Notes under the pieces: model-generated
Databases searched by the model: none
Seen by the model: the letters and a program-made list of their open reading frames with translations, nothing else
Told to the model about the DNA's origin: nothing
Shown here: positions 54,518 to 63,416 of the stretch, in pieces
Layout: every line of letters starts with the position of its first letter
Position numbering within the stretch: position 1 is the stretch's first letter
Source: Shinisaurus crocodilurus
Lineage: Eukaryota > Chordata > Lepidosauria > Squamata > Shinisauridae
NCBI GenBank assembly: GCA_021292165.1
Contig: CM037880.1
Coordinates: 136,588,564 to 136,652,563, forward strand
Length of the DNA stretch: 64,000 nucleotides
Reading direction: 5' to 3'
Position numbers and translations under genes: made by a program

Positions 54518-54674
54518 TTAGTTCACACATCGTGAAACAACTCAGGAGCCGGGCTCCTGAGTCCTTAATTAAAAGTGGAAACAACAAGTGTGCAGCTTGC
54601 ACACTCCATTTGTGCCCACAATTTCTGGGTTAAACAACCCGTGAATTGCCACTGTGACGTGCAAACCAGGTCAA
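54518..54674. mobile_element. Foldback element, family D, smallest copy
   Basis: agttcacacatcgtgaaaca to ccactgtgacgtgcaaaccag; the centre has aggagccgggctcctgag and gtgcagcttgcacactc hairpins. It is the most compact version of the family. Confidence 0.75.
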
Positions 54675-54909
54675 CTTCTCTAGGGCAGTGAAGACAAAGG
54701 CTTTTTGATACCGTAAATAGTAGACAACGTTAAAAAAAAATATATTTCCTGATTTTCCTGCCTCAGTAACATTTCAAATATATAGACCCCTGTTACAAGG
54801 ACTAGTTCAGCGAACCTTAGGCTCAGGCACTCCCACGTTCTCCTCCTCCTCCAGCATAGCCACATGGAGATCAGAACCTTCTGCTTTGGATTAAACATCA
54901 GTTTAGCAT

Positions 54910-55164
54910 TACAGTAATACCTTAGATTGAGAGCATAATTTGTTCCGGAAACGTGCTTGTAATCCAAAACACTCTTATATCAAAGCGAGTCTCTGGCGGG
55001 CATGAGCGGGGCCGATTTCGGCCCGCTCAAGGCGAGCAGTTACATCCCTACGACTTGTCTTGCAAGACCTTGCTCGTTTATCAAGTCAAAAAATTTTTAA
55101 AAAATTTGCTTGTCTTGCAAAACGCTCTCAGACCAAGTTACTTGCAATCCAAGGTATTACTGTA
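54910..55164 (+). mobile_element. Tigger/pogo-like MITE, family G, copy 2
   Basis: The element 54912-55162 (251 bp), ends CAGTAATACCTTAGATTGAG and GCAATCCAAGGTATTACTG, TA on both sides. Shares the gccgatttcggcccgctcaa core with copy 1 (32478). Confidence 0.92.
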
Positions 55165-55316
55165 TATCCAAACTCTACACTGTGGTTAATCTTAAATATA
55201 GTTAGTGACAAGCCAGTTTCATAAACTATAGTTTGAAGTTGGCTTGTTTCTACTAACCATAATTAAGACTAACTGCAATTGTTTAGGTTCAGATATCACG
55301 ACAATAGGAGTTGTAA
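55165..55316. mobile_element. Foldback fragment, family E
   Basis: actgtggttaatcttaaata, ttggcttgtttctactaacc and taattaagactaactgcaat follow 40363-40525; the end gttcagatatcacgac. Degraded; it abuts copy 2 of family G. Confidence 0.5.
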
Positions 55317-55664
55317 GCTGATGGTAATATCCAAACCATATGGAGGTTGCCTACCTCTGTGTCATGTTATGACGTGAGGAGACAATTACGCAACCCAAGT
55401 TAAAAATCCCTTTGTCGTATAGCATGCCATCTTGCCGACTGTCAACTGAAGAGATCAGCACATCTCCAGATTGAGCTCATTAAGTTACGTAACCTATGGA
55501 CTTGTTCATCAAAAGTAATGCAAGTGAAATACCAAAATTAAAGACATCTTAATGCAGGTACACAATTGCTTGCATTTTTCATCTCATCTAGCTAAATTAT
55601 ATGTTTGAGGAGGATGTTCCAAAAGCACAAAGAGAAGCAGCCTCAACCAGAACTTCCTTGGCTT

Positions 55665-56002
55665 TTAATTACACTTGGCTCCAAGTTCTGAAAGTCTACC
55701 TTCCCATTTCAGTTTTGCAGTTCTATTAATGTCTTTAAAAGTAAGAAAAAGCTGTGAAAAGGGAATGCAAGCTTTTGCAGCTGCATACAAATGAGCTTTC
55801 TGCCAAGTAAAACACTGAAGAAGATTGCTTCTGTTAACAAGTTGTAATTTAAGAAAATGGGGCAGGGGGAGATGCACAGAAGGAACCAAAATAATGCAGA
55901 ATGCTTGAATATCCAAAAGTTCTTTTCAAGGTCAACACAAGCTGCCCACTTCTGCCCTACACGCGAGTAGCTGAACACCTGCATAGGGGAACAATTTGCC
56001 AA
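55665..56002 (-). pseudogene. L1-like ORF2 fragment, diverged
   Basis: Minus strand: an HLYAAAKACI motif aligns with QLYTAAKSCI at 51.6 kb, and the preceding LEKNFWIFKHSALFWF block resembles the W-x-F region upstream of it. Frames overlap and break, so it is an older copy. Confidence 0.45.
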
Positions 56003-56621
56003 TGATATACTTGAACAGAGATGGTTAGTAAAATATCCTTGCTATCAAGAAAAAGTGTATCTGGAAAAATAAAGGAGGTAACACACGGGAGCAAAAGTAC
56101 ATCGGGAGTAAAAATTAAAGACATGCCATTAAAAATAGATCAGAAACAGTAGAAATCTAAAACATTCTTTTTCAATGTCTTGCTTTGAGTGACTCTTTAA
56201 AAGATGAAAAGGTACTAGCTTTTCTTCTTCTTTTTTTCCTGACAAGAAGTTTCTCTATTTTTCATCCTAATTCAGAACTAACTTTGCCAGAGATCTTTAA
56301 TGCCACATGAAACAAAAAATCAGTTTTTCATCCAGTGCTTAAAAGCATAAAAGACAGGCCCCATAATCAGAGAGAAACTCAGCTGAAAAGTTACTAACAC
56401 ATGACTATCAGAAGTTAAGAGGTTGAGTAAATTAGTATTATTCGTTTGTGGTTTATTGAAAGTAGGCATGAAAAGGAATAAAAATGTTTTTGTTGTAGCA
56501 CAGCGCATAGACCACATGACTCTGGAATTGCTGCACATTTATAAGGCGCTAAGAGATACAGCAACCACCCCAGGATATAAATACCATAATTATCCAGATT
56601 CACCATGTTCTGCTCATTTAA
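56003..56621. other. No gene recognised
   Basis: Short opposite-strand ORFs only; nothing supportable. Confidence 0.4.
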
Positions 56622-56790
56622 CTGTGGCTCACGCTGGCTCAGCTTGTCTGAGTGTGGAAAGCTAAGCAGGGTCAAGCCTGGTTGTTACTTGGATGGGAGA
56701 CCCCTCCTCTAGTTTCCTGCATTGAGCAGGGGGTTGGACTCGATAGCCTTGTGGGCTCCTTCCAACTCTCTATCTATGAAATCTATGAAA
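56622..56790 (+). mobile_element. 5S rRNA-derived SINE with CR1 tail, copy 3
   Basis: gtggctcacgctggctcagc, gtggaaagctaagcagggtc, aagcctggttgttacttgga, tgggagacc and tail cattgagcagggggttggac, ctatctatgaaatctatgaa. Same plan as 33486-33655. Confidence 0.92.
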
Positions 56791-57332
56791 CTCCACTGCT
56801 ATATAGCTTGGTATATGGGGCATGAATAATGCCCTGCCTTCCCCCTCCTGCTTACCTTTCACTTTTTGCACTTCACCTGCCCACAAAACAACACACCCCT
56901 AGTATCTGCTGACACACCTTGATGTATGCAATTACAAAGCAGGGTGTGTTCATAACCACTCTCACCCAAGCATTAAGAGGTTTTTTCTCCTCTTCTAGTT
57001 TGTGTGGATAAGGCCTTTTCTTGCGCAAGAAATGTGGATACTTAACACAGGGGCCATGAGGTGCAACTAGGACACCATTGAGGGCAGGCAGAGTGGGAAA
57101 TGGATCCAAACTGATCTAGGGGGCATAATATAACAGAAGGTGTACAAAGGAACATTTTCTGGTGGGTTGTGCTTTATGTTAAAAAGTAAGAGGAAGTGCT
57201 GTTTGGATCTCTTTTCTCAGGCACCACTACTTTGGGCCACCCCTGATTTAGTACTGATTTTTAGTTAATACTTACGCTGCACCTAAATTTTTCTTTTTAA
57301 AAAAACAAACCCAAAAAGTGGCCATGTTGACC
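56791..57332. other. No gene recognised
   Basis: Nothing supportable. Confidence 0.4.
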
Positions 57333-57530
57333 ATAAGAAAAATTCCAAATGCCGTATTAGTGTAATTCCTTTATTAGGTCATCCAAAAGATCACAAAAAT
57401 TGTGCAAGCTTTCGAGATCTCCTGATCTCTTGACTTATTAAGAGATCTGGAGATCTTGAAAGCTTGCACAATTTGTGTGATCTTTTGGATGACCTAATAA
57501 AAGTATTACACTAATATATATTTTTCTTAT
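57333..57530. mobile_element. Palindromic element, family Y
   Basis: ataagaaaaattccaaatgc, ttagtgtaattcctttatta, ggtcatccaaaagatcacaa, ttgtgcaagctttcgagatc are returned in reverse to atatttttcttat. Arms of about 80 bp with few mismatches around agagatct. The next element (57532) starts one base beyond its end. Class unknown. Confidence 0.8.
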
Positions 57531-57781
57531 ACAGTCATGCCTTGGATTGAGAGCATAATTCGTTCTGGAAACGTGCTTGTAATCCAAAACACTCTTATAT
57601 CAAAATGAAATCCCCCCAAAAAAATTTGTAGAGATTTTTAATTTAAGCCGTACTACAGTACTTGTATTGCAAGACGCCGCTTGTATATCAAGTCAAAAAA
57701 AATTAAATAAATATTTAAAAATTTGCTTGTCTTGCAAAACGCTCTCAAACCAAGTTACTTGCAATCCAAGGTATTACTATA
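57530..57781 (+). mobile_element. Tigger/pogo-like MITE, family G, copy 3 (uninterrupted)
   Basis: The element 57532-57779, ends CAGTCATGCCTTGGATTGAG and GCAATCCAAGGTATTACTA, TA flanks. Same subfamily as copy 4, with core aagccgtactacagtacttg. It shows the empty state of the nested insertion in copy 4. Confidence 0.9.
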
Positions 57782-58158
57782 TATATTCTGTACAGATATT
57801 TTCTATACAGATATTAAAAGACTGTCACCTGCCCAAAGACTCACACTCGGCTGGATACTAAACAAAAAAAAAAAAAGGAAGAGGAAGAGGAAAAGACGCA
57901 TTGGAGCAGCTGCACCTTTGCACCCTAGGCTGGCCTCCTCCTTGCCATGATGTCCTTCCTGGGAGGCAGGGGGTACAGACTTCCAATGGCCCTTGGCCTC
58001 CTGATTGATGGCAGAGGCCAGAATGTGCTTCTTTTCAGCTCTGCAGCCGCCGCCGCCGCCGCAGTCCCCCCCCCCCCCCGGCAACATATAGCATACAAGC
58101 AGCCTCAAGGCAATGTTGCTTATGAGAGACACACCCTTCTCTCCCCTGGCCCACTGAA
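57782..58158. other. GC-rich spacer, no gene recognised
   Basis: Contains poly-A, a GCC run (58042-58059) and a C run (58063-58079). Frames give poly-Ala/Pro and are not convincing. Confidence 0.4.
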
Positions 58159-59311
58159 TACAGTCATGCCTTGGATTGAGAGTACCGTATTTTTCAGTGT
58201 ATAAGACGATGCTTTTTCCTTAAATTGATAGTCGAAAAATTGAGCGTCGTCTTATTCACGGAAGTACGGTAAATCTGAGGAAGCTTTGAGAGAGGAGCGA
58301 AACGGGGCCCCAACCTACCGTAACCTCCGCTCTGCCTCCCCAGACTACCTCGCTCACTTCCAATCCCTGCCGGACTGCTCGGCCTCACAGGGTGGCGGCG
58401 GCGGGCAGAAAGCAGAGAGAGCAAGAGAGTAGCGGCGGCAGCAGCGGGTGAGCTTGACCCAGACAGGCAGAAGGCGCCCTGTCCGCCCGGCCGCCGCAGG
58501 AGAGCAGGCGTGCGTGCGCGAGCGGCGGGGAGCGCTGCTGCAGCGCCCGCCTGCCCGGAGCCCTGCAGGGCGAGCAGCAGTCCTGTGCCAGCGTCTCCTG
58601 AGGGGGAAGGGGAGGAGGGACGACTGAGCCACCCGGCGCAAGCCGCCCGCCCGCCCTGAGCCCTGCAGGGCGGGTGGCAGTCCCATGCGGTGCGGACTGC
58701 CGCGGAGGCTGCGCGTGTGCTCAGGGGCATTGAGGGCTGCTGCGTAGGCCGCCCGCGGGAGCCTAGGCCTCGCCCGCCCGCCTGCCCCTGCCCGGCCTCT
58801 CACTGCCAGCTCCTGCTTGCGCTTGACCTGCTCAGGGTGCGGGGAGAAGCCAGCGAGGCGGAGCGGAGCCCGCGAGGGGAGCAGCTCGGGTGCGCCCGCC
58901 GCCCGGCCCAGTCCTGCTGCGCGCCGCAGCCCAGGCACCGGCAGCCCTCTGGGAAGACGAACATGGGCTGAATTGCCCATTCACAAACACCCCACCCAAA
59001 ATACTGATTTCTAAATTTTGGGACAGAAAAGTGGGGGTCGTCTTATACATGGGGTCGTCTTATACACAGAAAAATACAGTATAATTCGTTCTGGAAACGT
59101 GCTTGTAATCCAGAACACTCTTATATCAAAATGAAATCCCCCCCAAAAAAATTGTAGAGAGATTTTTAATTTAAGCCGTACTACAGTACTTGTATTGCAA
59201 GACGTCGCTTGTATATCAAGTAAAATATATATATATATATATATTAAAAAATTTGCTTGTCTTGAAAAACGCTCTCAAACCAAGTTACTTGCAACCCAAG
59301 GTATTACTGTA
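58159..59311 (+). mobile_element. Tigger/pogo-like MITE, family G, copy 4, interrupted
   Basis: The element 58161-59309 with TA flanks. It matches copy 3 on both sides of a foreign block at 58185-59079: left cagtcatgccttggattgag, right taattcgttctggaaacgtg. A (TA)n run (59225-59244) has expanded inside. Confidence 0.92.
58183..59081. mobile_element. TA-flanked element with GC-rich cargo, nested, family H
   Basis: The element 58185-59079: ends CCGTATTTTTCAGTGTATAA and TTATACACAGAAAAATACAG, a 24 bp inverted repeat with two mismatches, flanked by TA. Left 58183-58271 is itself a complete short palindrome (returning as cttattcacggaagtacggt). Between 58272 and 58970 lies a very GC- and CpG-rich block with internal gagccctgcagggcg repeats, unlike the AT-rich ends. 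Long ORFs there (178, 208 codons, minus) look like GC-driven chance frames rich in Ala, Arg, Pro. TIR and TA suggest Tc1/mariner-type mobilisation. Confidence 0.88.
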
Positions 59312-60435
59312 CATGGCTTCAGCAACACCTTAAGATTTCTGCCATTATGGGTAAACGACAGGCACACCCCTTAAAAAAAAACTGGTCAGAGCTTTTAATT
59401 ACAGCTACCAGTTTCTCTACAGCAAATATTCTTCTAGTCTAGCAGTTGTAATACATGAATGTTACCAGATGTCCAGACATTTAAAACCTAGTATGTTTTA
59501 ATTATACCACAGTTCTGAGGGGTTGCCCCAAAGGCCATGGTTTTAAATGGAACTTTGAAATGGTCCCCATCTGCCCACATACTCCCTGGGAAATCCTGCC
59601 TCCTGATCAATTTAATCATAATTCTCTTAACAAAACAAAAACGAGAGGAAGATTATTCAGTTCACATTCTTGTGACATTTGCCTTTATTTAAAAGTACAG
59701 CATGTTATCTTGCAGAAAATATTTATATTTTTAAAAAATAATAATGAATTAATGTTTTGGGACCATTAACAGAACATCATTTCCTGTTCTTAAACCAGCA
59801 AACAAAACAACAGCAGAAAAAGCGGGGGTACCAAACTATGGAATTAAACCATCACTTTAAGATAATTTAAACATAGGAAAATGAAATATTGCCTAACACA
59901 ACACCTCTAGATGGCCTGGGATTGCTGCAGGATCAACCCACTTTTCCAAATCTTCTGGAGGCAGATCTTCCCCCAGGCTCAGGGACAACCTGCCACTCCT
60001 AGAAGGAAATAGTTGATGGTCAGTTGCATGTGCATCTACACATCCAAGTAAGGTTGCAATGCTACCCTCCTATGTGAAGTGGTCAGCTCCCAGGGATGGG
60101 ACAAAAATCCTATATAAGCCAGTACCTAGTTCACAAATACATGAAGAAATCTGTCATTTTTGTAGAGCTCAACTTCCCTGTAAATAACTCCCAGCAATTC
60201 CTGACTGAACAAAGTACTTCACGTCCCTTTCAAAACATTAATAACACAGATGAACCAAAAAGCACAGGGCCAAAAAGCACAACGACAGAAGCAGCTGAAG
60301 CAGAAATATATTCTTTCTGAGTATTCAAAGAACTAAAGCAAACCACCACCCCAGCCAGCAGGTGGGCCCACAAGTGCGCCTCCCAGTCATAGAGGGGCAG
60401 AAGCAATCTGTCCCTTGCCATGCTTAGCACTTGGG
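59312..60435. other. No gene recognised
   Basis: AT-rich; nothing supportable. Confidence 0.4.
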
Positions 60436-60528
60436 ATCATCATCATCATCATCAGGCGATCACTCGTGACCGAGTAAGATTGTCTTCCGGGATAAAAGGA
60501 GGAAATTCTAAAGAAGATTGTGTAGACT

Positions 60529-60723
60529 CTAGCGATGGGTCCGTAAGTGACTGTGGAGGCCAATTCTAGATCCACACAGCTTCCCACAGTGAGGACACAG
60601 GTTACCAGATAGAAGATGGTCCTGTAAAGGGTTCATTTGACGTGCTTTTCGCTTAGCACGTTTCTCCCTTTCACCTTGCACTCGAGCTTCTTCAAAGTCC
60701 ATGGAACCTTTGTGAAAGGCCAA
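60529..60723 (-). pseudogene. LINE ORF C-terminus with C2H2 finger, copy 2
   Basis: Same 64 codons as at 50411-50605, ending NLCPHCGKLCGSRIGLHSHL-RTH before the stop. The frame differs from the upstream RT-side frame by one base. Confidence 0.85.
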
Positions 60724-60739
60724 CCTCCATTTAGATCGT

Positions 60740-61321
60740 TCATGGGCCAGAGCTTCCCAGTTTTCGATGTTTATATTGCATTTTTTTTAGATTAGCCTTA
60801 TGAACATCTTTAAACCTCTTATATTGACCACCGATATTCCGCTTTCCATCCTTGAGTTGGGAGTAAAGTAACTGCTTTGGGAGACGGCAGTCAGGCATTC
60901 GAACAACATGACCGGTCCACTGAAGTTGGCGTTGAAGGATCATTTTTTCAATGCTAGTAGTCTTTGCTTCTTCCAGTACACTGACATTTGTTCGCCTATC
61001 TTCCCAAGTAATTTGCAGGATTTTCCGGAGGCAACGTTGATGAAACCTTTCAAGGAGGTGGAAGTGACGTTTATAGATAGTCCATGTTTCGCAGGCATAC
61101 AATAAAGTTGGTAATACAATGGCTTCATAAACCAGTGTTTTGGTCTTCTTACAAATATCCCGATCCTCGAACACTCTATGTTTCATTCGAGAAAATGCGG
61201 CACTTGTGGAGCTCAGACGATGCTGGATTTCACTGTATGCTGGGATACTCTCCCATTGACTACCGCAACCTCCACTATACATCCAGCTGACCAAGTGGTT
61301 ACATGCACATACATCAGTCAC
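60740..61321 (-). pseudogene. LINE post-RT (thumb/connection) fragment
   Basis: From about 61265: an RLSSTSAAFSRMKHRVFEDR segment, VYEAIVLPTLLYACETWTIY, HLLERFHQRCLRKILQITWE, LQRQLQWTGHVVRMPDCRLP and GKRNIGGQYKRFKDV. The LLYACETW ... RCLRKIL ... W-GHV-RM series is the classic region after the polymerase core in non-LTR retrotransposons. The first 15-20 residues before the truncation point and the last 12 after the frameshift do not belong. The catalytic YADD block is outside the fragment, so it is inactive. Confidence 0.9.
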
Positions 61322-61322
61322 A

Positions 61323-62699
61323 ACTGAATAATGTTTCGACCTTTCTGCTATTTCCCCATTTATGCTGTAGGCAGGTGTAAAAAAAAGTTCTCCATCTTGA
61401 CTTGCACTGCCCTCAACACTAACATAAAAGAAAGCCTTATGTCAGATTCTTGGTCTTTCAATTTTCTCAGAGTCAATCTGAGATACTGTCACACATAGTG
61501 CTCTGTATACTCAAAACTGTATCAGTGACCATTTGCAAAGAATTGTTGTCACCCAGTGGAACTCCTGCGGGGATAACCTTCCCTTATATAAACCAGAAAC
61601 TGCAAACATTTTCCTAATCCATAAACCTAAACTATGTAATTTCCATCCCAAATTAAAGATTAAATTGTCCCAGTATGTAAACACTACTGATTTTATTGGG
61701 ATGTGAGCGTAAATAGTTGAGACTGGAGGTGCAACCCAGAGAAACAGGTGCCTGGTTCAGCACTTAAACCCCACTGATTGCAGTGGATTTAAAGTTGCAA
61801 TCCTAGCCACAGGTCGGCTGCTTAAATCTCATTGAAATCAATGGGATTTAAGCAGCTTAACTACATGTAGGATAGCAGATCTGGATGTACCTTCCTTTTA
61901 CTGGTTTGCACCATGGGCCCATAAGTTTCAACATCTGGAGGCTTATTTTCCACTTGATAACCTACATACTATGTAAAACCAACTATTCAGTTTTAAAGAC
62001 AGGATTATAGGTGATGAAATCCAAAACTGTGATAACTATGGATGTGGAAAATACCAAGGGATGGCCCACACCTGGGCTGGAGCTGCAGTTACCACTTTAG
62101 AGGCAAATTAAAAATAAAAGCCAGTATATTAATAGCTCGAGGAAGACTAGAAAATTGGAAAATGGGTAAGGAATGATATTGTAAATATATGACACGTTAG
62201 CCTGGCACATGGTGCAGAGGACTCCAGGCAAGAGTCCCAGGTTTTTTGGGGGAGCAAAAAGAACTGGAAGTCATGCAGAGACAAAAAATCTCAGCCCCCA
62301 AGTGAAATGCCATGACTTGCATTGGTAAGCAGCAATGTGTGAAATGAATCAATGTTATTCTTTAATTGGCTGCAAGGAGCTCTATTTAGTCTTTGGCAAC
62401 CAGAAGGGAAAGTAGAGAAAGAAACGGTCAGATTGATTTCTATGAAAAACAAAGCCACCAATGTTAATGGAACAGCATCTTACCTACTTGACACTAAAAC
62501 AAACTGGATTCAGTTTTATTTTATACAGAGATCCATAATCATACAACCAAAAAAAAAAATAGTACCAATACATATATCCCCTACTACAGAATGACCCACA
62601 ACTCAGGATCACAACATCAACACCAACAAACTGATTTTAAGACCCGTTTTACCAACTTGGCTTATCTCAAGGAAATATGTTTTTGAAGAAGCGATTAAA
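61323..62699. other. No gene recognised; one short foldback element
   Basis: 61793-61878 (gttgcaatcctagccacagg, taaatctcattgaaatcaatgggattta, gtaggatagcaga) is a family L-like miniature. Nothing else is supportable. Confidence 0.45.
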
Positions 62700-63094
62700 G
62701 GTGCAATCTTATGCATGTGTAGACAGAAAAAAAGCCTACAACTCCCAGCATGGCCCAGTCAGCCGTGCTGGCTGGGGTATGCTGGGAGTTGTAGGCCTTT
62801 TTTCTGTCTACAACAGGGGTCTTCAAACTAAGGCCCGCGGGCCACATCCGGCCCGCCTTGCCTTTTTATCCGGCCCGGCGGCCGATCGGCAGAAGCAGAC
62901 TTTTTTTTAACTCTTTCGCTTCAAGCGCCGATTCTTTTGTCGAGTATGCTCATTTGTGTGATGGCAAAAGCAAAAGTATATTTGTGTTAGGCACGAAACA
63001 ATTGTGCAACTATATATGTAAATACCACCAGCCCTGCCAGGAGTATTCATTAATATTCCCCCTTCTTCCTTCCCCATTCCTTTTTCCTTGTGTG

Positions 63095-63212
63095 TCGTGT
63101 CTTGTTAGATTGTAAGCCTGCGGGCAGGGACTGTCTTGTTAATTGCTGTAAGCCGCCCAGAGAGCTTCAGCTATTGGGCGGTATAAAAATGAAATAAATA
63201 AATAAATAAATA
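63095..63212 (+). mobile_element. LINE 3' tail with (AAAT)n, nested in K
   Basis: tgtcttgttagattgtaagc, ctgcgggcagggactgtctt, ctattgggcggtataaaaat and AAAT units; same tail as 31935-32068. Third level of nesting in this locus. Confidence 0.75.
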
Positions 63213-63248
63213 AAATAACTTTCCATTTAAGGGGGGAAATTCACCTCT

Positions 63249-63294
63249 ATCAAGTAAAAAAAAAGGGACCCGGGTCCCTTTTTTTTTACTTGAT
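63249..63294. repeat. Perfect 46 bp palindrome
   Basis: atcaagt-A9-gggaccc meets gggtccc-T9-acttgat with no loop (centre 63271/63272). All 23 base pairs match. Confidence 0.97.
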
Positions 63295-63416
63295 CCATTC
63301 ATTCATATTTTTTTCAAACTATAGTCCGGCACCCCAACAGTCTGAGGGACAATGAACTGGCCCCTGTTTAAAAAGTTTGAGGACCCCTGGTCTACACATA
63401 CATAGGATTGTGCCCT

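Larger units (their letters stand above)
60436..61322 (-). mobile_element. Zinc-finger LINE, 3' end, copy 2
   Basis: Minus strand: (ATC)n tail at 60436-60452, 3' UTR, zinc-finger C-terminus and the region after RT up to about 61265, where a 5' truncation occurs. A one-base shift near the T8 run at 60781-60788 splits the coding part into two frames. Clade not settled by eye; the post-RT part resembles elements annotated as endonuclease-reverse transcriptases in fish and invertebrates. Confidence 0.9.
62806..63397. mobile_element. hAT element, family K, nested in J
   Basis: The element 62814-63389 (576 bp): ends CAGGGGTCTTCAAACTAAGG and AAAAGTTTGAGGACCCCTG, target duplication gtctacaa / gtctacac (7/8, nnnTAnnn). 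Subterminal ggcccgcgggccacatccgg is typical of a hAT family I recall from vertebrates. The interior carries a LINE tail and a perfect 46 bp palindrome. No transposase. Confidence 0.9.
62700..63416. mobile_element. Foldback miniature, family J, copy 3, split by a hAT
   Basis: Left part 62700-62813 (gtgcaatcttatgcatgtgt, agacagaaaaaaagcctaca, palindromic centre agccgtgctggctgggg) and right part 63390-63416 (gtctacacatacataggatt). Separated by family K. Confidence 0.85.

Noticed and set aside
58194..58980. 178- and 208-codon minus ORFs and 93-codon plus ORF
   Set aside because: Ala/Arg/Pro-rich frames open on several strands at once because the core of the nested element is GC-rich; no recognisable domain.
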